The position numbers and the translations under genes were made by a program. The notes beneath the pieces were generated by a model. That model worked only from the letters and a program-made list of their open reading frames with translations, was not told where the DNA came from and searched no databases. Shown here piece by piece: positions 26,807 to 34,754 of a stretch of 64,000 bases of DNA. Position 1 is the first letter of the stretch. Every line of letters starts with the position of its first letter. The stretch lies in contig CALSSA010000004.1 of NCBI GenBank assembly GCA_943788875.1, positions 124,001 to 188,000 on the forward strand. The letters run 5' to 3'. This stretch comes from an uncultured Pseudomonadales bacterium. GTDB taxonomy: Bacteria > Pseudomonadota > Gammaproteobacteria > Pseudomonadales > Porticoccaceae.

Positions 26807-27448
26807 TCAGTTTGAATTAGCACTGCGCTCTTTCTCAATCAGAAATTCTGCAACATTCAGCATCCCGGTAAATCCGCCAGCATTGCGACTGCTAACTCGA
26901 TATTTGCCGTTGACTATGACCTCGGGGGTACCCTGCACGCGATAACCGCGTACTCGGGACTTGGCCTGATTAACCATGCTGCTCATGCCGAAGGAATTAT
27001 AAGCCTGAGTAAACTTTGCCTTTTCAACACCCTGGGCAACAAAGATAGCCGCTAGATCAGCTTCGGAACGCACAGATTTTTTCTGCACGTGGATGGCTTC
27101 AAAGATTGGTATATGCACTTCGTTAAGTACCTTTAAAGCTTTGGCGCTGTAGTAAGCACGGGCATAGGGCTCAAGAGCCGGCTGCCAAACTGCCGGAGTG
27201 CGTTGGAAATCCACATCGGCAGGAAGCTTTTCTGACCAGGGATGAATTACAGCTTCAAAGTTGTAGCAGTGGCCGCAGGTATAGGAAAACACTTCGTTGA
27301 CTTCAATTTTATCTGGGTTGGCCGTTCTAATACTTTGCGGCAATACCTCATAGTGCACACCAGCCTGATATTTGTCGCTCTGAGCCTGACACATAGCCAT
27401 TGGCAAAACCAAGGCAAGAAATACAATACGCTTAATCCAATGAATCAT
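26807..27448 (-). CDS. dsbA: Periplasmic thiol:disulfide oxidoreductase DsbA
   Basis: A 213-residue protein that inserts disulfides into exported proteins. An N-terminal signal peptide (about 1-22: IKRIVFLALVLPMAMCQAQ) precedes a thioredoxin fold with the active site CGHC (Cys58, Cys61) in FSYTCGHCYNFE and the cis-proline loop VQGTPEVIVNGKY near residue 173. The FGMSSMVNQAKSRV helix insert is typical of DsbA. It is transcribed 36 bases after cytochrome c4, as in other gammaproteobacteria. Confidence 0.93.
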   Translation of the reverse strand: MIHWIKRIVFLALVLPMAMCQAQSDKYQAGVHYEVLPQSIRTANPDKIEVNEVFSYTCGHCYNFEAVIHPWSEKLPADVDFQRTPAVWQPALEPYARAYYSAKALKVLNEVHIPIFEAIHVQKKSVRSEADLAAIFVAQGVEKAKFTQAYNSFGMSSMVNQAKSRVRGYRVQGTPEVIVNGKYRVSSRNAGGFTGMLNVAEFLIEKERSANSN

Positions 27449-27484
27449 CAGTCTCTCCTAGTCTTTGAATTTAGGGCTGGCTGC

Positions 27485-28126
27485 TTAGTTCAAACCAGAA
27501 ATATAGTTGGCAACTGCCTTAATCTCTTTGTCGCTGAGGTTGGCTGCTACGCCCTGCATAATTTTAGCATTTGCACCGCTGGCGCGCTCGCCGCGGCGAT
27601 AGGCCAAAAGCTGCTTTTCAATGTAGTCAGCATACTGGCCTCCCAATGCAGGATAGCCCGCCGGATTATTGCCATTGCCCGCTGGTGAATGACATCCTGT
27701 GCATGAAGCAACACCGGTTTTGATATTGCCACCGCGATAGACATTTTCACCGTAATCCAGAGCTTCCTCAGGATTACTGATCCCCACCAATGTGATGTCT
27801 TGAGCGCCGGAAATCTGACGGGTCTGGCTGTCGTAATAGGCGGCCATATCCTGGAGGTCCTGATCTGAAGAGGCATCCAGCATACCGGTCATCTCAACAA
27901 TCACTCGCTCGCCCGATTTTACATTGCGCAACTGCGCCGTCATATACTTCTCGCCTAAGCCCGCAAGTTTAGGAAATGCAGGGACCATACTGTTACCGTC
28001 GCTGCCGTGGCAGCCGGCACACATAGCAACCTTAGATTCACCCGCCGCGGCATCGCCTGCCGCCAGTGTCTGGTTCGCTGTGAATATTGCCAGCAAACAA
28101 ATAATACTTAAAAAGCTTTTTTTCAT
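27485..28126 (-). CDS. Diheme cytochrome c4
   Basis: A 213-residue exported protein with a signal peptide (about 1-22, SIICLLAIFTANQTLA) and two heme c sites: CAGCH at 36-40 and CTGCH at 142-146. The two halves resemble one another (VAMCAGCHGSDGN and VASCTGCHSPAGN, each with a later Met ligand region such as MTGMLDASS and MQGVAANLS). Cytochrome c4 carries electrons in the periplasm to terminal oxidases; the aa3 oxidase cluster at 36-43 kb could be its partner (inference). It is divergent from engB. Confidence 0.92.
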   Translation of the reverse strand: MKKSFLSIICLLAIFTANQTLAAGDAAAGESKVAMCAGCHGSDGNSMVPAFPKLAGLGEKYMTAQLRNVKSGERVIVEMTGMLDASSDQDLQDMAAYYDSQTRQISGAQDITLVGISNPEEALDYGENVYRGGNIKTGVASCTGCHSPAGNGNNPAGYPALGGQYADYIEKQLLAYRRGERASGANAKIMQGVAANLSDKEIKAVANYISGLN

Positions 28127-28188
28127 GGTTATTCAACTCTCGCAATCCGCTAGAATAGTCGTCTGATTATACGTGCGACCATTGGACA

Positions 28189-28205
28189 TTAGCCCTATCG
28201 GCTAA
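28189..28205. promoter_or_regulatory. Perfect inverted repeat in the cytochrome c4/engB divergent region
   Basis: TTAGCC and GGCTAA are exact inverts around a five-base spacer. The repeat lies upstream of both divergent genes, so it may be an operator; a TATAT-like -10 follows on the engB side near 28217. Confidence 0.35.
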
Positions 28206-28255
28206 ATCGCGCGCATTATATACCAATAAACCCGGTTTCTTACAGCCGCTTGGCG

Positions 28256-28906
28256 ATGTCTTTTATGGATTCAACAGCAATTAACTTTCAGAGCGCCGCA
28301 TTTTTGACCAGCGCACCCTCAATAAAGCAATGTCCGGAGGATACTGGCTGTGAAGTGGCATTTGCCGGACGCTCTAATGCGGGTAAATCCAGTGCGATTA
28401 ATACTCTGACACGCAATGGACGGTTGGCCCGCACCAGTAAAACCCCGGGGCGCACCCAGTTGATCAATTACTTCCAGCTTGCCAACGGTGCCCATCTGGT
28501 CGATTTGCCCGGCTATGGCTATGCCAAGGTGCCCAAGGCCATGAAGGCCGAATGGGATCGTCATTTGGCGGAATACCTACAACTGCGCAAAAGTCTGGCC
28601 GGGCTTATTTTGTTAATGGATATCCGTCATCCGCTTCAGGACTTTGATCTGCAGATGCTCAATTGGGCTGCTCAAGCCGGTCTGCCGGTACATATTTTGC
28701 TGACCAAGTCGGACAAACTAAAGCGCGGCCCTGCCGAGAGTACGAAGCTCAAGGTCGAGAAGCACCTGCGAGATATGGATCCCGGGCGCACTCTGCTCTC
28801 GGTACAGACATTTTCTTCCCTCAAAAAGCAGGGTCTTGAACAGCTTGAGGTGCAACTCAGCCATTGGTTAAACACCGACTTTGAAGCCCCTGCAGATCAG
28901 GGCTAG
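28256..28906 (+). CDS. engB: Ribosome biogenesis GTPase YsxC/EngB
   Basis: A 216-residue TrmE-Era-EngA-type GTPase needed for large-subunit assembly. All G motifs are seen: G1 [10 protein letters not shown]2 [10 protein letters not shown]3 [11 protein letters not shown]4 [10 protein letters not shown]5 SVQTFSS. I use ATG 28256; a TTG at 28250 and an ATG at 28265 are alternatives. The gene lies near polA, with engB and polA transcribed towards each other, the arrangement that also holds in E. coli and Pseudomonas around Spot 42/ErsA. Confidence 0.94.
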   Translation: MSFMDSTAINFQSAAFLTSAPSIKQCPEDTGCEVAFAGRSNAGKSSAINTLTRNGRLARTSKTPGRTQLINYFQLANGAHLVDLPGYGYAKVPKAMKAEWDRHLAEYLQLRKSLAGLILLMDIRHPLQDFDLQMLNWAAQAGLPVHILLTKSDKLKRGPAESTKLKVEKHLRDMDPGRTLLSVQTFSSLKKQGLEQLEVQLSHWLNTDFEAPADQG

Positions 28907-28917
28907 TTTCAGCTCTT

Positions 28918-29295
28918 TTATAGAGATCGCGAAATAACCTCTTTCACTATCTCGTTAGAGCCGCCATAGATACGCTGAACTCGGGCGTCGAGATAGAACT
29001 GTGAAATAGGATAGTTCTTGGTATAGCCATTGGCGGCAAGGGACTGCCGATAATCAGCAGGGCTCCGCTGCTGCCATTTTTTAAATGCCCGGCTAAAGGC
29101 AGCAGGCGCAGAAAAACCTGCCTGCTCTGCCACAGCGGAAATAGGTAGTGTTTGGTGATTGAGCAACTCAAGTGCTAGGTCTTGGCACACAGTATCCTTG
29201 AATGGTTGGTAGCAACTACCTTCAACACTGAGCCGAGGACGCGCCACCTGCTGGGATTGACCTACATTGTCGCAAAGCTTTTCAAAGCTCGGCAT
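28918..29295 (-). pseudogene. Chimeric remnant: AraC C-terminal domain joined to acyl-CoA dehydrogenase tail
   Basis: The 125-residue frame (ATG 29295, extendable to TTG 29313) has two unrelated parts. Residues about 18-86 are the end of an AraC regulator: RLSVEGSCYQPFKDTVCQDL, ALELLNHQTLPISAVAEQAG and FSAPAAFSRAFKKWQQRSP. Residues 88-125, starting at NGYTKNYPISQFY and going through DARVQRIYGGSNEIVKEVIS, are the last helix region of an acyl-CoA dehydrogenase. Neither part is a complete domain protein. A deletion fusing two same-strand genes in frame near 29037 is the simplest cause. The frame has no stop, so a small chimeric protein could still be made, but I treat it as a pseudogene. Confidence 0.8.
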
Positions 29296-29474
29296 AGTGC
29301 GGTTTTCCCGCAATATAATCGAAATTTCTGTTTGATATTGGCACGTATGCTGGGGTGATTATTGGATGTAATGAATACTGGTTTTATTGTCCGAACATGG
29401 CCCTTAATATGTTATGTGGGGCAGTAACAACAAGTCCTTACCAGGCTGGCCTAAGTGGGTAAGTCCTCGCGGCA

Positions 29475-29512
29475 TAAAAAAAGCCCTGATCCAGTAGCTG
29501 GATCAGGGCTTG
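29475..29512 (-). terminator. Strong rho-independent terminator downstream of polA
   Basis: AAGCCCTGATCCAG pairs with CTGGATCAGGGCTT over 14 bases around a three-base loop. On the minus strand it is followed by seven T. It would end the candidate sRNA and polA read-through. Confidence 0.92.
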
Positions 29513-29586
29513 CTTTACTACTTGGAGAGTCTTACTTTGCATACTCTAGTTTGGGGGGAGAGAATATGATGCAATAACCACTTGCC
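29475..29586 (-). ncRNA. Candidate small RNA in the polA-engB (Spot 42/ErsA) position
   Basis: The 365-bp gap between polA (29661) and the chimeric frame (29295) holds, on the minus strand, a sigma-E-like promoter, about 110 bases of non-coding sequence and the terminator at 29475. Near the middle TTGCAT pairs with ATGCAA, and inside it CTCT pairs with AGAG, leaving a loop that begins CCCCCC (29553-29558). Such a C-run can pair with Shine-Dalgarno sequences. E. coli Spot 42 and Pseudomonas ErsA occupy the same locus; ErsA is AlgU-dependent (from memory). I infer homology of position and regulation, not of sequence. The rest of the gap, 29296-29474, shows nothing I can support. Confidence 0.6.
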
Positions 29587-29591
29587 TTTAA

Positions 29592-29618
29592 TTAGACACA
29601 GCTTTGTATATAAGTTCC
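29592..29618 (-). promoter_or_regulatory. Sigma-E/AlgU-like promoter for the candidate sRNA
   Basis: Minus strand GGAACTT (29618-29612) and TCTAA (29596-29592) are separated by 15 bases, close to the sigma-E pattern GAACTT-N16-TCTRA. Transcription would start around 29584-29586. A nearby ACAGCTT/AAGCTGT inverted repeat overlaps it. Confidence 0.5.
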
Positions 29619-29660
29619 AAGCTGTTTGAAAATAATTAAAATTATTTTTATTTGGCCTAA

Positions 29661-32438
29661 TTAATGGGCCTCATCCCAGTTGTCACCTACTCCCACGTCT
29701 ACCACTAAGGGTACTCGCAACTCGGCTGCTGACTCCATAAGCTCGGTAAGACCCTGTTTTACGGCCTCCAGCTCGGACTCTGGCACCTCCAGCACAAGCT
29801 CATCATGTACCTGCATTATCATGCGGCTTTTGAGGTCGCTATTTTCTAACCAGCTATCCACATTAATCATTGCCATCTTAATAATATCGGCGGCGGTGCC
29901 CTGCATGGGCGCATTGATCGCCGTGCGCTCGGCGGCCTGACGCAACATGCCGTTTCTGGCATTAATTTCGGGTAGATAGAGACGTCGCCCATAGGCGGTT
30001 TCTACATAGCCATTTTCTGAGGCATTGTGGCGAATGTTGTTCATATAATTCTGCACCCCCGGATAGCGGGCAAAGTACAGCTCGATATATTCTGCGGCCT
30101 GTTTGCGGCCAATGTTTAGCTGCCGCGCTAAGCCAAAGGCTGACATACCATAAATTAGGCCAAAATTGATCGCCTTGGCGCTGCGGCGCATGTCGATGGT
30201 GACTGCGTCGCTCTCAACATCGAATACTTCGGCAGCTGTGGCACGGTGAATGTCCTGGCCAGCGGCAAACGCACTCAACAGACTCGGATCTTCGGAGAGG
30301 TGCGCCATAATACGCAGTTCAATCTGAGAATAATCTGCGGCAACCAGCTTGCAGCCTGGGGAAGCAACAAACGCTTGGCGGACGCGGCGTCCTTCGGCGG
30401 TGCGGATGGGAATATTTTGCAGATTCGGATCTGAAGAGGACAGCCTGCCTGTAGCAGTTCCCGCCTGGTGATATGAAGTATGGATGCGTTTAGTGGTCGG
30501 ATTGATCATGGTAGGCAGCTTGTCAGTGTAGGTCGACTTTAACTTGGCCAGCCCGCGGTGCTCCAAGATTACTTTTGGCAATGGGTAATCCAACGCTAGT
30601 TCCTGCAATACCTCTTCTTTGGTCGAGGGTGCGCCTTTGGCGGTTTTTTTCAACACTGGAATTTCGAGTTTCGTAAACAGTATTTCGCCCAGCTGTTTTG
30701 GCGATGCAAGATTAAATTGCTGGCCTGCCAGATCCCAAGCCTGGGTTTCAAGTGCAGCCAGTCGTTCAGATAATTCTTGGCTTTGGGTAAACAATAATGT
30801 GTCGTCTACTTTTGCTCCAGTGCGCTCAATGCGTGACAGCACTGATATTAATGGTAGCTCTATTTCATTAAATACCTTTTCTAGGGTTGGCTGTTGGCTC
30901 AACCTGGGCCATAGAGCATCGTGAAGCCTTAAGGTTATATCAGCGTCTTCTGCGGCATAGGGACCGGCTTCCTCCAAGGCAACCTGATTAAAAGTAAGTT
31001 GGCCAGCGCCCTTCCCTGCTACATCGCTAAAACTTATTGTTGTTTGATCTAAATATTGTAACGCTAGGCTGTCCATATCATGACGGGTTGCCACTGAATC
31101 AAGGACGTAGGATTCAAGCATTGTGTCAAATGCTATGCCCTGCAAATTAATACCATGCTGAGCCAAAACACTCATATCATATTTTAAATTCTGGCCGACT
31201 TTTTTAATGTCTTCATTTTCTAAATAGGGTTTTATATTGTTTAAAACATAATCTCTATCCAGCTGTTCCGGGGCACCTAAATAATCATGCCCGAACGGAA
31301 TATAGGCTGCTTGGTTAGGCTCTGTCGCAATAGAGATGCCCACCAGCTTGGCACGCATGTAGTCGAGGCTGGTGGTTTCTGTATCTACCGCCACCAAGGA
31401 TGCTGTTTCTATTTTTTCCAGCCAAGAACTAAACTCTTCGCTAGTTAAGATAGTTTGATAATCCTTTTCAACCTCATCCTCGGAGACTAAAACTTGTTCA
31501 GCAGGCTCGTCGGATGCAACTTCTGTCACTGAGGATAATTCAAAGCTCTCTGGGGTATTTATGGCTGCTGTGGCCTCTTCAACCCAGGTTTTAAATTCCA
31601 TCTCCCTATAGAGGTCAAGTAAGGCGCTTTGATCTGGGTTTGCGTTATGCAACTCTGCCAATTGCAGAGGCATTTCAACGTCGGTTTTTATAGTGGCTAA
31701 CTGGTAAGAGAGATAGGCTAGCTGTTTATGTTCTTCAAGTTTTGGCGCCATAGTTTTAGCGCCGCGAAATGTTAAGGCTGCAACTTCATCCAAGTGGGCG
31801 TAGATATCATCCAGCCCACCGATGCCTTGCAATAGTCCCAGTGCGGTTTTTTCACCCACACCGGGGACGCCAGGAATGTTGTCTGATTTATCACCCAGCA
31901 AGGCGAGATAATCAATAATTAATTCGGGTGGAATACCAAATTTTTCTATCACCCCTTCCCTGTCCATCACTGTATTGGTCATGGTGTTTTCCATAACAAT
32001 ATGCTCATTGACCATCTGAGCTATGTCTTTGTCCCCTGTGGAAATAACTACGGGCTGCTCTGCCGCAGTGGCCTGCAGCGCCAGAGTACCGATCACATCA
32101 TCGGCCTCGACACCTTCAATCACCAACATGGGCATACCCATTGCGCGGATAATATTATGGATAGGATCTATCTGCAGGCGCAGATCATCCGGCATAGGCG
32201 GACGGTTGGCCTTATAGTCGCTATACATTTCGTCGCGAAAGGTTTTACCTTTGGCGTCGAAGACCACGACATGGGTGCTTTCGGGGTAATCCTTCTGTAG
32301 CCGGCGCATCATGTTAATCACACCTTTAACCGCACCTGTGGGCTTGCCTTTGCTGTTGGTTAGCGGTGGCAATGCATGAAATGCTCGATACAGATAGGAG
32401 GAGCCATCGACGAGTATCACTGGTGTTTTTGTGGACAT
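29661..32438 (-). CDS. polA: DNA polymerase I
   Basis: A 925-residue replication and repair polymerase with all three parts. The 5'-3' nuclease (about 1-290) has LVDGSSYLYRAFHALPPL and GDKDIAQMV; the 3'-5' exonuclease (about 330-515) keeps VAVDTETTSLDY; the polymerase (about 520-925) has ATGRLSSSDPNLQNIPIRT, VAADYSQIELR, RRSAKAINFGLIYGMSAFGL and QVHDELVLEVP. The exonuclease acids look intact, so proofreading is expected. Full-length and typical. The gene runs towards engB with an sRNA-like locus downstream. Confidence 0.97.
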   Translation of the reverse strand: MSTKTPVILVDGSSYLYRAFHALPPLTNSKGKPTGAVKGVINMMRRLQKDYPESTHVVVFDAKGKTFRDEMYSDYKANRPPMPDDLRLQIDPIHNIIRAMGMPMLVIEGVEADDVIGTLALQATAAEQPVVISTGDKDIAQMVNEHIVMENTMTNTVMDREGVIEKFGIPPELIIDYLALLGDKSDNIPGVPGVGEKTALGLLQGIGGLDDIYAHLDEVAALTFRGAKTMAPKLEEHKQLAYLSYQLATIKTDVEMPLQLAELHNANPDQSALLDLYREMEFKTWVEEATAAINTPESFELSSVTEVASDEPAEQVLVSEDEVEKDYQTILTSEEFSSWLEKIETASLVAVDTETTSLDYMRAKLVGISIATEPNQAAYIPFGHDYLGAPEQLDRDYVLNNIKPYLENEDIKKVGQNLKYDMSVLAQHGINLQGIAFDTMLESYVLDSVATRHDMDSLALQYLDQTTISFSDVAGKGAGQLTFNQVALEEAGPYAAEDADITLRLHDALWPRLSQQPTLEKVFNEIELPLISVLSRIERTGAKVDDTLLFTQSQELSERLAALETQAWDLAGQQFNLASPKQLGEILFTKLEIPVLKKTAKGAPSTKEEVLQELALDYPLPKVILEHRGLAKLKSTYTDKLPTMINPTTKRIHTSYHQAGTATGRLSSSDPNLQNIPIRTAEGRRVRQAFVASPGCKLVAADYSQIELRIMAHLSEDPSLLSAFAAGQDIHRATAAEVFDVESDAVTIDMRRSAKAINFGLIYGMSAFGLARQLNIGRKQAAEYIELYFARYPGVQNYMNNIRHNASENGYVETAYGRRLYLPEINARNGMLRQAAERTAINAPMQGTAADIIKMAMINVDSWLENSDLKSRMIMQVHDELVLEVPESELEAVKQGLTELMESAAELRVPLVVDVGVGDNWDEAH

Positions 32439-32484
32439 GAGTACAGGCTTTTTAATCAGGATTTAGTGCTAAAGGATACATGAT

Positions 32485-33366
32485 TTACTGGTAACAGACC
32501 TTAAATTGCTCCACCAGATTATCAATAAATTCAAGGTATGCGTTGTTGTTTAACGACTGAGCCATACCCTGGGGATCGAGCTGAATCAGGGCCAGACCAA
32601 ATTCGTCAGCAATCACAGAAGCATCTTTGTCCTGATACTGGGGCTCTACAAAGATGCAGCTGACATTGGCACTGGCGATATTTTTACGCAGCTGATATTG
32701 GCTTTTGGCCCCCTGCACTTCACCGCTTGCGTCCCTAATAGACAGCCCGGGCGCCAGACCGAAAGCCTCGGCGAAGTGGCCATAGGCATCATGATGGCTG
32801 AGATAGGTTTTGTCCTTATCCGCAGCAAGCTGCTGTTCGAGCTGTGCGATTTTCTGTTGACTGATAATGGCCGCGATGGGCAAGCCCAAATGGGCCTGCA
32901 ACTGGGCGGCTATTTTGTTAGCTTTGTTCGGGTTTAACCAGATATGTGGGTCGGTGGCCAGACTGTGATTGTGTTGATCGTCGGGGCTAGAACCCTGTGG
33001 CTCGTCGGCGAAGTCGATGGCGGCGATGCGTTTGGCGCTTGGCAGACGCTGAATAGTTTTAGCGCTTCTGGTTTCAAATCCCGGCCCAACCCAAAGCACC
33101 AGATCCGCTTGCGCCATTTTGCGTAACCCCGAGGCTGGCGGAGCGAAATCATGGGGAGCCTGATTGCCGGGCAGTAAGTACTCAACCTCTGCAGCATCCC
33201 CCACGGCAGATCGAGCAATAATCGCCAAGGGTTTGATGGTAGTGACGACCATTGGCCTAATGCTAGGTTTCGCGCTTTCAGTTGCAGAGGGCTGCAGGCT
33301 CATAAGACCGATGCACAGAAAAAGAAAGGCCGCATAAATGTTATAATATATCACTTTATCTTTCAT
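32485..33366 (-). CDS. znuA: Zinc ABC transporter, periplasmic binding protein
   Basis: A 293-residue zinc-binding protein with a signal peptide (about 8-29, YNIYAAFLFLCIGLMSLQPS). The cluster-9 fold is shown by VVTTIKPLAIIARS, PGNQAPHDFAPPASG (metal His), DPHIWLNPNKAN (His) and YLSHHDAYGHFAEAFG (His). The usual long His/Asp loop is short here, DDQHNHSLATD. It is divergent from zur-znuC-znuB, giving a full ZnuABC importer. A Zur-like box overlaps codons 4-10, so control may act at the start of the gene. Confidence 0.93.
   Translation of the reverse strand: MKDKVIYYNIYAAFLFLCIGLMSLQPSATESAKPSIRPMVVTTIKPLAIIARSAVGDAAEVEYLLPGNQAPHDFAPPASGLRKMAQADLVLWVGPGFETRSAKTIQRLPSAKRIAAIDFADEPQGSSPDDQHNHSLATDPHIWLNPNKANKIAAQLQAHLGLPIAAIISQQKIAQLEQQLAADKDKTYLSHHDAYGHFAEAFGLAPGLSIRDASGEVQGAKSQYQLRKNIASANVSCIFVEPQYQDKDASVIADEFGLALIQLDPQGMAQSLNNNAYLEFIDNLVEQFKVCYQ
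33336..33357 (-). promoter_or_regulatory. Zur-like box inside the first codons of znuA
   Basis: AAATGTTATAATATATCAC resembles the gammaproteobacterial Zur operator (ATGTTATAATATAACAT type). It lies 9-30 bases inside the znuA frame as annotated, encoding VIYYNIY. Either Zur blocks the message start here or transcription begins very close to the ATG. Confidence 0.55.
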
Positions 33367-33444
33367 ACATTGCTTTCTCTAATAAGCCACAGCTATTTTT
33401 ACGGCTAAATGCTCGGCTGGGGAGCAGTTAAGCAGTTTATTAAT

Positions 33445-33457
33445 GTTATATTATAAC
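33445..33457 (+). promoter_or_regulatory. Zur-like palindrome upstream of zur
   Basis: GTTATATTATAAC is a perfect palindrome apart from its central base and matches the Zur core. It lies 37 bases before the zur ATG at 33494, so zur-znuCB is probably autoregulated by zinc. Confidence 0.65.
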
Positions 33458-33493
33458 GTATCATTTGCTGAGCCCCCAACTGATAGGCCCGCT

Positions 33494-34000
33494 ATGCTGA
33501 CAAATTCACGCTTGGTACATCAGCCTCATGATCATAGCCGCTGCATCAATGCCGCGCTGGCCAGCGCCAACAATTTGTGTGCTGAGAAAAATGCTCGCCT
33601 GACCGCAACCCGCGAGTCGGTGCTGCGTCTACTATGGCAAAGCCATCAACCTCTAGGCGCCTATCAGCTACAGGATCGACTATCTAAGCTTCTCAACAAG
33701 CCCGTGGCACCAGCAACCATTTATCGCGCCGTTGATTTTTTATTGCAACTGGGGCTTATCCACCGCATTGCTTCATTAAATGCCTATATTGGCTGCCCAT
33801 TTCCCAATAGCGAACACAGCAATCTATTTATGATCTGTACAGATTGTGGCAGTACTGCAGAAGTAGCGCATAATACTATTAATGATCTTTTACAGAGTAT
33901 CAGTGATAAGGCGCATTTTACCTTAAAAAGTCAATCTCTGGAGCTTTTTGGTCTATGCCCCCAATGCTCTGCAGATACCGAGGAATCAAGCAATGGGTAG
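33494..34000 (+). CDS. zur: Zinc uptake regulator Zur (Fur family)
   Basis: A 168-residue zinc-sensing repressor from ATG 33494. An upstream ATG at 33443 would translate through the Zur box and is unlikely. The winged helix spans about 25-95 (RLTATRESVLRLLWQSHQPLGAYQL and PVAPATIYRAVDFLLQLGLIHRI, each shown in part), followed by the dimer domain with FMICTDCGS and LFGLCPQCSAD, the structural zinc CxxC pairs. Place next to znuABC genes supports Zur over Fur. Its stop overlaps the start of znuC. Confidence 0.9.
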   Translation: MLTNSRLVHQPHDHSRCINAALASANNLCAEKNARLTATRESVLRLLWQSHQPLGAYQLQDRLSKLLNKPVAPATIYRAVDFLLQLGLIHRIASLNAYIGCPFPNSEHSNLFMICTDCGSTAEVAHNTINDLLQSISDKAHFTLKSQSLELFGLCPQCSADTEESSNG

Positions 34001-34754
34001 TCCACTTATAACGTTGGATAGGGTCAATAAGCGCTTTGATGACCACCATGTACTGCAAAATATCAGTATGCAGCTTAATCAGGGTGAGATCACCACGCTG
34101 ATCGGGCCCAATGGCGCAGGCAAATCTACTTTGGTACGAATTATTTTGGGTTTGCTGACGGCTGAATCTGGCTCCCTTCAGCGCTCAGCCAACCTGAGTA
34201 TTGGCTATATGCCCCAGAAGTTGCATATTGATCCAACATTACCTATTTCAACCTATAGGTTTTTGCAACTGGCCGACGCTTCACAGCAGGCCTGCCACAA
34301 TGCTTTGGACTCGGTCGGCATAGGTCATTTGGCGTCAACCCCCATACAAAAGCTGTCCGGCGGCGAAATGCAACGTGCGCTGTTAGCCCGGGCTATTTTG
34401 CGCCAGCCCAATCTGCTTGTTCTAGATGAGCCGGTGCAGGGAGTCGATATAAATGGTCAAAATGCCCTGTATAAAATGATCGCGGATATTAGTAAAAGCC
34501 TTAACTGTGGCGTGCTGATGGTGTCCCACGATCTGCATATGGTGATGTCGGCTACGGATCAGGTGGTGTGCCTGAATCATCATATTTGCTGCCATGGGCG
34601 GCCTGAGCAGGTGACTCAGGATCAGGCCTATATCGATATCTTTGGTCAGGCCGCTCTCTATGCCCATAACCATGACCATCAACACAGCGTCCACGGTGAA
34701 GTATTAGATGCCGACGGAGTACATCAACATGGCGAGGGTTGTGATCATGACTGA
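33993..34754 (+). CDS. znuC: Zinc ABC transporter ATP-binding protein
   Basis: A 253-residue ATPase from ATG 33993, which has GAGGAA nine bases upstream and overlaps zur by 8 bases; a longer frame to 33948 lies inside zur. Walker A is GPNGAGKST, the ABC signature LSGGEMQRALLARAI, Walker B LLVLDEPVQGVD, and the switch histidine VSHDLHMV. The C-terminus is His-rich (HNHDHQHSVHGE and HQHGEGCDHD), which may bind zinc on the cytoplasmic side. It powers ZnuABC. Confidence 0.95.
   Translation: MGSPLITLDRVNKRFDDHHVLQNISMQLNQGEITTLIGPNGAGKSTLVRIILGLLTAESGSLQRSANLSIGYMPQKLHIDPTLPISTYRFLQLADASQQACHNALDSVGIGHLASTPIQKLSGGEMQRALLARAILRQPNLLVLDEPVQGVDINGQNALYKMIADISKSLNCGVLMVSHDLHMVMSATDQVVCLNHHICCHGRPEQVTQDQAYIDIFGQAALYAHNHDHQHSVHGEVLDADGVHQHGEGCDHD

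Noticed and set aside
27242-27688. 148-codon plus-strand frame across dsbA and the end of cytochrome c4
   Set aside because: It runs antisense through two clearly coding genes and their gap, has no motif of its own, and its composition follows the opposite strand's codons.
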